A DNA stretch of 64,000 nt from JAVBNU01 sp031551265. Lineage in GTDB: Bacteria > Cyanobacteriota > Vampirovibrionia > Gastranaerophilales > Gastranaerophilaceae. Both the position numbers and the translations under genes were made by a program. The DNA lies in assembly GCA_031551265.1 (NCBI GenBank), contig JAVBNU010000020.1, positions 1 through 64,000 of the forward strand, in the 5' to 3' direction. This document shows, one piece after another, positions 49,334-58,045 of the stretch (the stretch's first letter is position 1; each line of letters starts with the position of its first letter). Under the pieces are notes generated by a model. It saw only the letters and a program-made list of their open reading frames with translations. It was not told the origin of the DNA and ran no database searches.

Positions 49334-49777
49334 TTACATCATGGAGAATAACATATCGGTTTCTACAGTCAATTTACCATTGACGTGGGCTGTCGAATGA
49401 GCCTTGATAATAGAACCTTTAACCTTAACTACCTCTGTATGCATATCAAGTCTGTCGCCGGGGCGTACAACATTTTTGAATCTTGCACCATCAATTCCGG
49501 CAAATAACACTAATTTATCTTTATATTGTGGTAATGTTAAAAGCGCTCCTGCGCCTAGTTGAGCCATTGCTTCAATTTGCAAAACACCGGGCATTATAGG
49601 ATTCCCCGGGAAATGTCCCTGGAAAAATTCTTCATTCATCGTCAAATTTTTGTATCCTTTTGCATATTTTCCGGGTTCATACTCAGTGATTTTATCAAGC
49701 AGCAAAAAAGGGTACCTATGCGGAATTAGCTTCATTATTTCCAGTATATCCAATTCTTTTTTTTGTTCTTGTATCAT
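49334..49777 (-). CDS. fabZ: FabZ, 3-hydroxyacyl-ACP dehydratase
   Basis: 147 residues, single hot-dog fold. The catalytic segments are HRYPFLLLDKI (His) and GHFPGNPIMPGVLQIEAMAQ (Glu). It dehydrates 3-hydroxyacyl-ACP in fatty acid elongation and so competes with LpxA and LpxD for the same substrate, the usual reason it sits in this operon. It starts 3 bases after the lpxC stop, with a GAGGAG ribosome site inside the lpxC end. Confidence 0.97.
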   Translation of the reverse strand: MIQEQKKELDILEIMKLIPHRYPFLLLDKITEYEPGKYAKGYKNLTMNEEFFQGHFPGNPIMPGVLQIEAMAQLGAGALLTLPQYKDKLVLFAGIDGARFKNVVRPGDRLDMHTEVVKVKGSIIKAHSTAHVNGKLTVETDMLFSMM

Positions 49778-49780
49778 TCT

Positions 49781-50587
49781 CTATTTCTCCTCAATAATCT
49801 TGGTCTTTAAAATCTTAGCAACTTCCACATGGGATGCGTGACCTGCATTTTTTGCGATAACTTGTGCTTTCAAATTAAGCGGGTTGAATCCTGTTAAATA
49901 AAAATCCCCGATTAAGTCTAAAATTTTATGTTTTGCAGGTTCATATTGTGAACGTAATTCTGTTGTATAGCCCTCATCAAGTAGCCCTACGGTATTTTCT
50001 TCCGTAACTCCTAAAGCCAAGCCCATTGTTTGGAATTTCTCAAGGTCTTTATAATAACCGAATGTGCGCGCTTCTGTAATCTCTTCAATATTGCTGCCAT
50101 CAAAAGAAACCCATCTGTTGTTCAATTCTCCGTTTGTAAAATCAATGCAATATGTAACTGAAAATTTTTCTGCCGGAAGTACAGCGATAGTTGTATTATT
50201 ATTAATATAATAAACAGGTTCTGTGAGGGCGTAGGCTTTACTTTCAGCCTTTTTTAAGTCTAGAGTATTGAAAAACTCGACCCAATTTTTTGAACTGCCA
50301 TCTAGAATGGGTAATTCATAATTGCTTAAACTCGCGTTCAATGTGTCGATATTGCTTATTGCCAGTGCTGCCATAAAATGCTCTATTAGTGCGATTTTAA
50401 CAGATTCATTGCCAAGTACTGTACAATTTTGCGTGGATACAACATTATCAACCGACGCAGCTAGGGTCTGCCCGGCGAGCGTGAATGTTATACCTTTTTC
50501 AGCAGGCTGTGTCACAGTCACACTGCAAGGCTGATTACCCATGAGTGAGTTTGCTGTTATTGTGTTGTCTTTCAATAATGCGCTCAT
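49781..50587 (-). CDS. lpxC: LpxC, UDP-3-O-acyl-GlcNAc deacetylase, short at the N-terminus
   Basis: 268 residues, about 35 fewer than typical LpxC. Zinc and catalytic residues are visible: EHFMAAL (Glu, His), HKILDLIGD (His, Asp) and AGHASH (His). Other family blocks are ELPILDGSS, EARTFGYYKD and MGLALG. The N-terminal GIGLHSG motif of the family is absent: the equivalent region reads ITANSLMGNQPCSV. LpxC carries out the committed step of lipid A synthesis. It starts 11 bases after lpxD. Either the first subdomain is remodelled or the motif is dispensable here. Confidence 0.93.
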   Translation of the reverse strand: MSALLKDNTITANSLMGNQPCSVTVTQPAEKGITFTLAGQTLAASVDNVVSTQNCTVLGNESVKIALIEHFMAALAISNIDTLNASLSNYELPILDGSSKNWVEFFNTLDLKKAESKAYALTEPVYYINNNTTIAVLPAEKFSVTYCIDFTNGELNNRWVSFDGSNIEEITEARTFGYYKDLEKFQTMGLALGVTEENTVGLLDEGYTTELRSQYEPAKHKILDLIGDFYLTGFNPLNLKAQVIAKNAGHASHVEVAKILKTKIIEEK

Positions 50588-50598
50588 TAAGCAGTCCT

Positions 50599-51696
50599 CT
50601 ATGTCTCGTCTGTGTTCAAATTCAAGCCTTCTAAAAGCGGCTTATATTTTTTGAATTGTTGTATCAACTCCTCAGCTTGTTTCATGACTTTCAATTGTCG
50701 TATAAAGTCTTTGCGTGGAACAGCTGGTGAGCCGAGAATGATTGATTTTTCAGGGAAACTTTTTGTAACACCCGCTTTAGCCATAATTATCGTATCATTC
50801 CCTATTTTGAGATGGTCAGCAAGCCCTGCCTGTCCTGCAATTACAACTCTGTCGCCAATTACGCAGCTGCCTGCAATACCGACTTGTGATACTATCATAC
50901 ATGCCTGCCCGATTTTACAGTTATGCCCTATTTGCACAAGATTATCGATTTTAGTGTGAGCACCAATAACTGTATCTTGAATTGTTCCCCTGTCAATACA
51001 GGTATTTGCGCCGATTTCTACATCATCGCCAAGCTCAACGGAACCGATTGACGGTATTTTGTATATTTTTTGTTGAGTGTTGCTTTCTTTTATTTCGCCT
51101 TCCTGTTTCGCTTTTTCTATGTTATCAGGAGCTTCCGTAACAAAACTGAAGCCATCAGCGCCGATGCTAGCGTTGAATTGTAAAATTACACGATTGCCTA
51201 TTTTAGCGAAATCGCCAATGTTACACCCCGCATGGAATAAACAATTTTCACCAATTTTTACATTTTTGCCGATGTAAGTATTTGCTAAAATTTTTGTGTT
51301 GTTACCAATTGTAGTACCTTTACCAATACACACATTTGCACCGATTGCGACATTTTCACCGAGTTTAACATCAGCAGCAACAGTCGCGGTAGGATGGACT
51401 CCCACTGTAAAATCAACAGGTACAGAAAATAAATGTAAAAGCTTCATCATCGCAAGTCTAGGACGCTCTACTTCAATTGTAGAAATTAATTCAGACGACG
51501 CGCCTAACGGCACGAGTGCCGCTCTGGCATTTGTATGCGATAAATTTTCGATTTCTTCTTCAGACAGAGCCAAAGCTAATTTATTCTCATCAGCCAACAA
51601 CGGAGGTGCAATCCCGTTTATACTAACCCCTTTTTCAAGCTCTGTTAATATTCCACCTACAATTTCAGATATATCTTTTAATGTGTATGCTTTCAT
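50599..51696 (-). CDS. lpxD: LpxD, UDP-3-O-acyl-glucosamine N-acyltransferase
   Basis: 365 residues from MKAYTLKDISEIVGG; AGAGGATTT precedes this ATG better than one four codons earlier. An N-terminal uridine-binding domain is followed by hexapeptide repeats with the catalytic-His segment LVQIGHNCKIG and a C-terminal helix (KVMKQAEELIQQFKK). It adds the amide-linked acyl chain to the LpxC product. It is the first gene of lpxD-lpxC-fabZ-lpxA-peptidase. A TATAAT at 51736-51741 may be its promoter, although the -35 match is poor. Confidence 0.95.
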   Translation of the reverse strand: MKAYTLKDISEIVGGILTELEKGVSINGIAPPLLADENKLALALSEEEIENLSHTNARAALVPLGASSELISTIEVERPRLAMMKLLHLFSVPVDFTVGVHPTATVAADVKLGENVAIGANVCIGKGTTIGNNTKILANTYIGKNVKIGENCLFHAGCNIGDFAKIGNRVILQFNASIGADGFSFVTEAPDNIEKAKQEGEIKESNTQQKIYKIPSIGSVELGDDVEIGANTCIDRGTIQDTVIGAHTKIDNLVQIGHNCKIGQACMIVSQVGIAGSCVIGDRVVIAGQAGLADHLKIGNDTIIMAKAGVTKSFPEKSIILGSPAVPRKDFIRQLKVMKQAEELIQQFKKYKPLLEGLNLNTDET

Positions 51697-51708
51697 AAAT
51701 CCTCTCAT

Positions 51709-52067
51709 TTTATATTGTATTTAAACTCATCTCTTATTATAAAACAAAGTTTATTATTTGAATAATTCTTTAACTTTTCTTTAGAAACGGCAATGTCATT
51801 CTGAGGCTTGTCCGAAGAATCGCATGCGCTATGAGATGCCGCATATTAGCGTTTCAAATAGTTTTGACATTATCAAGTTGCGGCACTGCGTATACCTCGT
51901 GTAGTGCAACAATTTTCTTGAAACACATGTCTAATTTACATCCCAATTTTAAGAGTTATAGTAATTTTGAAAACAAATAATATCAGAATGAACTTTTTAA
52001 ATTTTTTTTCGTTATAGTACATGAGTAGGAAAAAATTAAAACTTATTAAATCGAAAGGAGAAGTTGT
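51709..52067. other. Intergenic region between lpxD and a divergent secreted protein gene
   Basis: 359 bp without a gene. It contains a dispersed repeat at 51794-51821, a TATAAT on the lpxD side and a TATAGT (about 52013) about 55 bases before the plus-strand gene. Confidence 0.6.
51794..51821 (+). repeat. Dispersed repeat, TGTCATTCTGAGG type
   Basis: 28 bp, TGTCATTCTGAGGCTTGTCC then GAAGAATC. The ends are complementary (ATTCT against AGAAT). It resembles intergenic repeats known from many bacteria and shares the TGTCATT start with family 1, but I count it as a separate family. Confidence 0.55.
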
Positions 52068-52466
52068 ATGAACAAAAAAAATCTTTTTTTAAGCTTTTTA
52101 GCAGTCGCATTATTTATGTCAGCAGGAATAGCTAATGCAGCAAGCGTTTATGATAAGTATGACAATGCTATGAATAAACTGCAGCAAGTTGACTCAAAAG
52201 TTAATGAAAGCAGAAATGCCCAAACAAATGCCAAAGCTGAAAAAACTAAAAATTTACAAGCTCAAAAAAACCAAGCTCTTAAACCAATAAAAGAGCAAAT
52301 TAAGGCTAAAGAAAAAGAAATTGATGATGTTACCAAAAGCACAATCTTACTGCAAGCTGATAAAAACATAAGACTTAAAAAACTTAATGCAGAGCTGAAA
52401 ATTCTTAAAAACAAAGAAACTACAACAGCCGCTTATTACGACAAACAAATAAATGCGCTTAAGTAA
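52068..52466 (+). CDS. Secreted Lys-rich coiled-coil protein (132 aa)
   Basis: A classic signal peptide (LFLSFLAVALFMSAGIANA) with cleavage before ASVYDKY. The mature protein, about 108 residues, is a charged helix rich in Lys, Gln and Asn (ALKPIKEQIKAKEKEIDDV ... YYDKQINALK). The ribosome site is strong (AAAGGAG) and a terminator follows. A paralogue lies directly downstream. Periplasmic helical proteins of similar size next to lpxD are often Skp-like chaperones, but I see no clear Skp motif. Function unknown. Confidence 0.8.
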   Translation: MNKKNLFLSFLAVALFMSAGIANAASVYDKYDNAMNKLQQVDSKVNESRNAQTNAKAEKTKNLQAQKNQALKPIKEQIKAKEKEIDDVTKSTILLQADKNIRLKKLNAELKILKNKETTTAAYYDKQINALK

Positions 52467-52490
52467 CGTAATATCTACTATTAATCCTTT

Positions 52491-52517
52491 AAAGCAGTGA
52501 TAAATATCACTGCTTTT
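52491..52517 (+). terminator. Intrinsic terminator after the first coiled-coil gene
   Basis: Perfect 12-bp stem AAAGCAGTGATA with its complement around a two-base centre (loop effectively four or more), then TTTTATTTCTT. The promoter-like TATAAT of the next gene follows at about 52540. Confidence 0.75.
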
Positions 52518-52570
52518 ATTTCTTCGCGAAATTTATTATAATAGTTCATGCCGACAAGTTGGAAAAAATT

Positions 52571-52945
52571 ATGAATAAAAAACTTTTATATATTTTAATA
52601 TTAATGACTCTTGTGTTCATAAACATTTCTCAAGCGAATGCTGAAAGTATTTTTGCTGGCACAAAACTAAAAGTCCAGAATACTTATGCCAAGCTAACTG
52701 AACCTAAAAATTTAAGAGATGAAAAGATTCAAGAAATAAAACAACAGAAAAAAGACGCTATCGACCCGATTAACACTCAAATTAAATCAAAATATAAGGA
52801 AATGTTTGAAGTCAAAAAAAGCAAAGTCTCATCGACAGAAAAAGACGCGCGCATAGCTAGGCTGCAAGCAGAAATCACAAATTTAAAAACTGCCAAAGAA
52901 GCAACCGCAACTTTTTTTGATACTCAAATCAAAGCCCTGAAATAA
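52571..52945 (+). CDS. Secreted Lys-rich coiled-coil protein, paralogue (124 aa)
   Basis: I chose the ATG at 52571 (MNKKLLYILIL) over a TTG four codons earlier because it matches the start of the upstream paralogue. Signal peptide to about NISQANA, then a helical Lys-rich body (KKDAIDPINTQIKSKYKEM ... TFFDTQIKALK). It shares the pattern DPINxQIKxK, DxRIARLxAEIxxLK and the terminal QIKALK with its neighbour. It has its own TATAAT box. Probably an old tandem duplication; function unknown. Confidence 0.78.
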   Translation: MNKKLLYILILMTLVFINISQANAESIFAGTKLKVQNTYAKLTEPKNLRDEKIQEIKQQKKDAIDPINTQIKSKYKEMFEVKKSKVSSTEKDARIARLQAEITNLKTAKEATATFFDTQIKALK

Positions 52946-53032
52946 TGAAGTTTTGTAACAAAGCATTGATTTGAATAACAAATATTTTTATGCTTCGACT
53001 TTAAGCAAATAAGAAACAAATAGGAGAAGAAT

Positions 53033-53506
53033 ATGAGAATTTCCCCCGTGTATAGCATGAATACAACTTTTGGTGCCAAAACTCAAAATAAAAACACCTA
53101 CACTCCTTCGGATAAGACAAAAAATGGCTTACAAGAGTATTCGCAACAACTATTAAAACAACTTGGCACAAAAGATGAATATCAAGCAAAAGTGGAGAAA
53201 AAATGGTGTGACCCTGCTCGCTCGATGATAGGTTCAACGTCCGGTAATGTTGCACTGTATGTCAATGATTATCATAATCTGGTAAACAGAGCAACGGCGA
53301 TTGGTTCCGACGAGGGTATACAGTCGATGGTAAATCAAGCAGAAAAAATATATCAAGCTGATATTAAGGCTGCTGAAACAGCGTTAAAAACATTAAAAGC
53401 GACACCTGAGAGCAATATTCGTAAACGTTTTGTTGAAGTTAGAAATGATGCAATCCAATCTATAAATAACAACATATATTGCGCTATAGTCATACCTCAA
53501 GGATAA
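53033..53506 (+). CDS. Small tagged protein of unknown function (157 aa)
   Basis: N-terminus MRISPVYSMNTTFGAKTQ is a compact version of the tail on the FDPN proteins (MKI..., then TFG). The rest is helical with no recognised domain (KKWCDPARSMIGSTSGN, IQSMVNQAEKIYQADI). AGGAGAAG precedes the ATG by 5 bases. It converges with rseP, 4 bases apart. No signal peptide. Confidence 0.75.
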   Translation: MRISPVYSMNTTFGAKTQNKNTYTPSDKTKNGLQEYSQQLLKQLGTKDEYQAKVEKKWCDPARSMIGSTSGNVALYVNDYHNLVNRATAIGSDEGIQSMVNQAEKIYQADIKAAETALKTLKATPESNIRKRFVEVRNDAIQSINNNIYCAIVIPQG

Positions 53507-53510
53507 ACGA

Positions 53511-54881
53511 TTATCCAAATTTTTTGGAAATAATTGCCTGCACATCATTGAACAAAATGAAAAACATCAGCGTTATTAAAAGCAGGAAACAAATACTTGA
53601 TATTTTTTCCAATATTTTTTCATCGAGCGCCTTACCTTGAATTTTTTCGATTGCTAAAAACAACAGATGCCCGCCATCTAACGCAGGGATAGGCAATAAG
53701 TTCATTATCGCCAGATTTATGCTAATCATTGCGGTCAGGATAATGCCCTTGAACAGCCCCTGATACGCGATGATATCAGAACCGATTTTAGTAATGGCAA
53801 TGATGCCGTGCAAATCTTTGAATGGTATTTGCCCGGTGAAAAGCTTAATCAAACCCAAAATCATCATATACGTTGTACTGAATAGGAATTTTATAGATTC
53901 AACGATGATTGATTTGAAGTTTTTTGTCGGAATAAGAATTTCTTCACGTACTTGCTCAATACCAATTTTACCGCTTTCATCGACAAGCAGCGGCTTAAGC
54001 TCAAGTTTTTTGCCGTCACGTATAACAACGATATTCATCGGAGCCGTGGTGTCTGAAAGTGCATGCGCAAAGTCCTCTAAAGTACGTTCTTCCTTCGTAA
54101 TAAAGATTTTTCTATCGTATATTTTGTTGCGTAAATTTGTTTGTTCGTCTGTTAACTTGATTTGCTCATTGTTGTTGCGCTCTAGACCTTTTAAATAGGC
54201 GTCACTAAATACAATAGGCGCTTCTAAGTCAGTATCGGGAAGAATTACTTTTGTACCGGGTTGAATCTCTTCGCCTTCTTTTATTTCGGGGTTTAATTTT
54301 TTAAGTTGTTCTAATTTTTTTGCGACTCGTTCGGGAGTAACCAGTTGATTGAATTTGTAGCTGGCCGCAGCGTACACAGAAATAAAACTCGGATACGTAA
54401 TTCTGGTACCATTCACACTGTATATCAAATCACCCTCTTCTAAGCCGGTTTCGTACACAGGAGAATTTGCAGGAGCAGTAATTTTATTTATATACACGTT
54501 GTTCTCGCCGGAAGGTAAAGCTCCCCAAATTGTTGCTGTCAACATAACTAAAACGATTGCAGCTATTATATTCGCAACAACACCGGCCGATACAACGATT
54601 GCGCGCTGATAAGCAGGTTTGTTTTGGAACCGTAATGGCGAATCACAAGGCACTTCGGGGTGTTCCTCATCATCTAAAAACGAAACATACCCACCAAGTA
54701 AAAGAGCATGCACTAAAATTTCTGTATCTTTTATTTTAGTCTTGAACAACGTAGGGCCAAAAGGTAAACCAAAACCAAATTTCGGTACCGCTATTCCAAA
54801 CGCTCTCGCTGCGATAAAATGCCCTACCTCGTGTATTACAATCAATAAACTTATCAGTAAAATCATTATTAAAATTGACAT
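53511..54881 (-). CDS. rseP: RseP-type site-2 intramembrane metalloprotease
   Basis: 456 residues, normal length. HEVGHF near residue 20 in the first membrane helix is the HExxH zinc site, and NLLPIPALDGGHLL near the C-terminus carries the third ligand. A PDZ domain lies between (SPVYETGLEEGDLIYSVNGT). It cleaves membrane-embedded substrates such as anti-sigma factors or leftover signal peptides. Ribosome site GAGGGATTT. In proteobacteria rseP lies near bamA-skp-lpxD; here it is about 1.8 kb from lpxD, with no bamA. Confidence 0.94.
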   Translation of the reverse strand: MSILIMILLISLLIVIHEVGHFIAARAFGIAVPKFGFGLPFGPTLFKTKIKDTEILVHALLLGGYVSFLDDEEHPEVPCDSPLRFQNKPAYQRAIVVSAGVVANIIAAIVLVMLTATIWGALPSGENNVYINKITAPANSPVYETGLEEGDLIYSVNGTRITYPSFISVYAAASYKFNQLVTPERVAKKLEQLKKLNPEIKEGEEIQPGTKVILPDTDLEAPIVFSDAYLKGLERNNNEQIKLTDEQTNLRNKIYDRKIFITKEERTLEDFAHALSDTTAPMNIVVIRDGKKLELKPLLVDESGKIGIEQVREEILIPTKNFKSIIVESIKFLFSTTYMMILGLIKLFTGQIPFKDLHGIIAITKIGSDIIAYQGLFKGIILTAMISINLAIMNLLPIPALDGGHLLFLAIEKIQGKALDEKILEKISSICFLLLITLMFFILFNDVQAIISKKFG

Positions 54882-54928
54882 AAATCCCTCGTCTTTAATT
54901 TAAATGCTAATTATTATATTATTATCCT

Positions 54929-55591
54929 ATGGTAAATTTTTTAAAACAACTATTAGACTGTATATATAAAAGAAAATGTTATCTCTGCGGGAAATCGCAC
55001 GAGAACGTCAAAATCTGCTCAAAATGCTTCAAAGAACTACGAAAAACAGAATTTAACCACAGTTATGATATTGATATCCAAGACAGCGTACACTACTACC
55101 ATGCAGGCTATTATGCTAAAAACATGCAAAAACTAATCAGAGGTATAAAATACCACCAACAAAGAGAAATAGCCGAATATTTGGCGCAATTTACATACGA
55201 CTATTGGAAAAAATTTAAAATATCTGAGGCCAAATTTATAATTGTACCTGTTCCGTTGTACAAAAAACGTGAAAAAAAACGTAAATATAACCACATGACT
55301 TTAATTGCCGAAGAATTTGCAAGGCTGACTGACTGTGAGGTAAATACCTGTTTAATTCAACGTATCAAAGACACAAAACCTCAATACGGCCTGACTTCAC
55401 CTGAGCGTGCTGAAAACCTGAAAGATGCGTTTATTGTCGACAAAACTTTGTATAATGGCGAAAATATTCTGTTATTTGACGATATTCTGACAACAGGAGC
55501 TACAATGCGCGAAATGATAAAAGCTTTGAATGCCGCAAATATTCAAAATATAACCGTACTAACGGTTTCGGCTACGGTCTCACATAAATAA
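54929..55591 (+). CDS. ComF-family phosphoribosyltransferase-like protein
   Basis: 220 residues. An N-terminal zinc-finger-like pair (CYLCG, CSKC) is followed by a phosphoribosyltransferase domain with the PRPP-binding loop ILLFDDILTTGAT and the upstream PVPLYKKREKKRKYN block. ComF proteins act in natural transformation, probably in handling imported DNA. It diverges from rseP across 47 bp and lacks a clear ribosome site; TATATT lies just before the ATG, so its message may be leaderless. Confidence 0.92.
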   Translation: MVNFLKQLLDCIYKRKCYLCGKSHENVKICSKCFKELRKTEFNHSYDIDIQDSVHYYHAGYYAKNMQKLIRGIKYHQQREIAEYLAQFTYDYWKKFKISEAKFIIVPVPLYKKREKKRKYNHMTLIAEEFARLTDCEVNTCLIQRIKDTKPQYGLTSPERAENLKDAFIVDKTLYNGENILLFDDILTTGATMREMIKALNAANIQNITVLTVSATVSHK

Positions 55592-55671
55592 AAAATATTT
55601 CTTAACAGAATCCGCAATTTTTTATACGCTTTTGTTTTTATATAAATATAAGTTAAGAGGAGAAAATTACT

Positions 55672-55869
55672 ATGGGAAATTTAGTTACTGGATCGTTTCA
55701 AAAAGCGTATCAAGACGGACGCGCAGGTATTACCGTTACCACCAATCCAAGAACTGGTGAAAAAAGAACTGGTTTTATATGGAATACGCAAGGGAAAAAA
55801 ATTGCAACACCAGGCAAGCCTATAAACATCATATCTGACCAAAATAATTCGACTGAAAAAGTAAAGTAG
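55672..55869 (+). CDS. Small basic protein (65 aa), stop codon inside a repeat
   Basis: Short ORF with a strong AGAGGAG ribosome site. The product (MGNLVTGSFQKAYQDGRAG...) is basic and soluble and not recognised. Its last codons, V-K-stop, belong to a dispersed repeat unit starting at 55861, so the C-terminus may have been changed by the insertion. Confidence 0.55.
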   Translation: MGNLVTGSFQKAYQDGRAGITVTTNPRTGEKRTGFIWNTQGKKIATPGKPINIISDQNNSTEKVK

Positions 55870-55928
55870 GGTGCGTCTCACGCACCATCATTAAGCGTTG
55901 TAAAGTAGGGAGGGCTCGCTAGCCCACC
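55861..55928 (+). repeat. Two tandem hairpin repeat units between convergent genes
   Basis: Both units start with (G)TAAAGTAGGG, at 55861 and 55900. The first continues GTGCGTCTCACGCAC and the second AGGGCTCGCTAGCCC; both are perfect or near-perfect hairpins. They may also serve as terminators for the flanking convergent genes. Confidence 0.65.
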
Positions 55929-55937
55929 AGCGCGAAT

Positions 55938-57473
55938 CTAAACCAAATTACGATACTGCAAACTTTGAGCAATATGGGCTGATGTAAGATTCTCTTTGGC
56001 GTCAAGGTCGGCAATTGTGCGGGCAAGCTTCAAAATACGGTCAAAGCCTCTGCCGGAGATGTTGAATTTTCCGGCTGCAGCTTTTAATAGGTTTTCTGAC
56101 TCAGCGTCGAGTTTGCAGAATTTTTTAATTGTTTTCGAATTTAAGTCTGAATTAGTCACTAAACCTGTGTCTTTATATCTCAGGGCTTGAATTTCACGCG
56201 CTTGAATGACTCGGTTACGGATAGTTTCAGACGATTCAGCGCTTGTATCAGCGTTGATAAGCTCGTCACCACTCAGTCTTGGCACATCAATGTGTATATC
56301 GATTCTGTCTAAAAGCGGGCCTGAGAGTTTTGCACGGTAACGAGTAATTTGAAACTCACTGCATTTACATGGAGTTTTGCTGTCACCTAAAAAACCGCAA
56401 GGGCAAGGATTCATCGCTGCAATTAATATGAAATTTGCAGGATACTTTACACGCAGCTGTGAGCGCGAGATTACTATTTCGTTATCTTCAAGCGGTTGAC
56501 GCAGCACCTCTAGGACGTTACGCGGGAACTCAACAAACTCGTCTAAAAATAACACTCCGCGGTGTGCAAGAGTTATTTCGCCGGGCTTAGGGTTGCTGCC
56601 GCCGCCAATAATACCGATTGCCGAGGCTGTATGGTGCACAATTCGAAATGGACGCGTGCTTACCAGTGGCGCATTATGTGTGAGCAGTCCTGAAACGCTG
56701 TATATCTTTGTCAATTCAATGGACTCATCAAAACTCAAAGGCGGTAAAATTGAGGCGAAACACTTTGCTAACAAAGTTTTGCCGGCACCCGGTGAGCCTA
56801 CCATCAATACGTTATGGGCTCCTGCTGCAGCTAATTCTAGGGCTTTCTTCGCTTTATATTGACCTTTTACGTCTTTGAAATCATATATGATTTTGTTTGC
56901 TTCTTCCGGCTGATTATTAACTACTGTTACTTTTTCGGGTTTTGATACTTCATTTTGGCCTGAGTCTGCAGTGAACATATTCACTACTTCAGCGAGATTT
57001 TTAGCGCCATAAACCTCGACATCAGGTATTAGAGCAGCCTCTTTAGCGTTGTCATAAGGCACTATAACTTTTTTGATATCAAAACCTTTCAAACCGGCGA
57101 CAATTGGCAAAATGCCATTGATTGAACGTATTGAGCCATCAAGTGATAACTCGCCGACAAATGCAAATTCTTCCAGCACCTTGTTATCAATCGCATTATC
57201 CTCGGCTAAAATTCCGATTGCCATGGCCAAATCGTAGTTTGTCCCCTCTTTTTTAATATCAGCAGGAGCAAGATTAATTACAATTTTTTTTGTGGGTATT
57301 ATAAAGCCGGAATTTTTTATTGCTGAACGTACACGCTCTTTCGCCTCACTTACTGCCAAATCAGGCAGCCCGACAATCACAATTTTTGGGATAGAGCGTA
57401 CAGTATCGACTTCTACCGAGATTTTATAGGCGTCAATTCCTATGACGCTTGCTGTAACTATGTGTGATACCAC
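55938..57473 (-). CDS. yifB: YifB/ComM-type AAA+ Mg-chelatase-like ATPase
   Basis: 511 residues, full family length, from GTG at 57473 (AGCAGG upstream). An N-terminal Lon-protease-like domain (IVGLPDLAVSEAKERVRSAI) precedes the AAA+ core with Walker A GSPGAGKT and Walker B LFLDEF. A Cys cluster (NPCPCGFLGDSKTPCKC) and the sensor region GPLLDRIDIHIDVPR follow. ComM drives branch migration during natural transformation. With the ComF-like gene 350 bp away, a DNA uptake role is plausible. Confidence 0.95.
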   Translation of the reverse strand: MVSHIVTASVIGIDAYKISVEVDTVRSIPKIVIVGLPDLAVSEAKERVRSAIKNSGFIIPTKKIVINLAPADIKKEGTNYDLAMAIGILAEDNAIDNKVLEEFAFVGELSLDGSIRSINGILPIVAGLKGFDIKKVIVPYDNAKEAALIPDVEVYGAKNLAEVVNMFTADSGQNEVSKPEKVTVVNNQPEEANKIIYDFKDVKGQYKAKKALELAAAGAHNVLMVGSPGAGKTLLAKCFASILPPLSFDESIELTKIYSVSGLLTHNAPLVSTRPFRIVHHTASAIGIIGGGSNPKPGEITLAHRGVLFLDEFVEFPRNVLEVLRQPLEDNEIVISRSQLRVKYPANFILIAAMNPCPCGFLGDSKTPCKCSEFQITRYRAKLSGPLLDRIDIHIDVPRLSGDELINADTSAESSETIRNRVIQAREIQALRYKDTGLVTNSDLNSKTIKKFCKLDAESENLLKAAAGKFNISGRGFDRILKLARTIADLDAKENLTSAHIAQSLQYRNLV

Positions 57474-57527
57474 GTGAACCTGCTATTTATATAATCTTAC
57501 CCAACTATTGTTATACCATAAAAATGA

Positions 57528-58025
57528 TTAAGTCGGATTCTTGGCTTTTTGATAAAATTCTAACGCTTGCTTATAAAAACTTTCTGCTTGACAATCATTG
57601 TCAAAAATTCGCCTGGGCACAATATAGGCAGTACGGTCGGTAACCCATAGCAAATAGACTTTTTTATGTTCTGATATATCCAAAATATTTTTCCATTGAT
57701 AAGTGGCTGAGGAAAGTATTTCAGTCTGATATTCAAGCTCATTTTCTTTTAAAATTAATTTTGATTCGCCGTTGGGCTTAACTATTTTGTAAGTTTGATT
57801 TGTCGCCAATTGAATTGCAACAGGAATGTATATAAAAGAGAAAATTAAAAAAAACGCGTTGAAGTAGTTAATGGTTTTGTACAAATAAACTGCCCAGAGT
57901 CCAAATAAGAAAAATATCACTGTAATCGCATAAAGCCCAATGTATTGCTTTGGATACTTTTTCAAATGAGCAGCTAAAAAATAATAAACATCTTTTCTTG
58001 TCAGTGTGAATGATACAGTGTGCAT
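57528..58025 (-). CDS. YcxB-like membrane protein
   Basis: 165 residues. Two adjacent transmembrane helices (about 30-47 and 53-70) are followed by a soluble C-terminal domain with the YcxB pattern: ELEYQTE, YQWKNILDISEHKKVYLLW, AYIVPRRIF and a final helix. Function unknown in general. GAGGATTT precedes the ATG. It lies 20 bases downstream of the TPR/HExxH gene and is probably cotranscribed with it and possibly with yifB. Confidence 0.82.
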   Translation of the reverse strand: MHTVSFTLTRKDVYYFLAAHLKKYPKQYIGLYAITVIFFLFGLWAVYLYKTINYFNAFFLIFSFIYIPVAIQLATNQTYKIVKPNGESKLILKENELEYQTEILSSATYQWKNILDISEHKKVYLLWVTDRTAYIVPRRIFDNDCQAESFYKQALEFYQKAKNPT

Positions 58026-58045
58026 AATAAATCCTCAAATTTACT

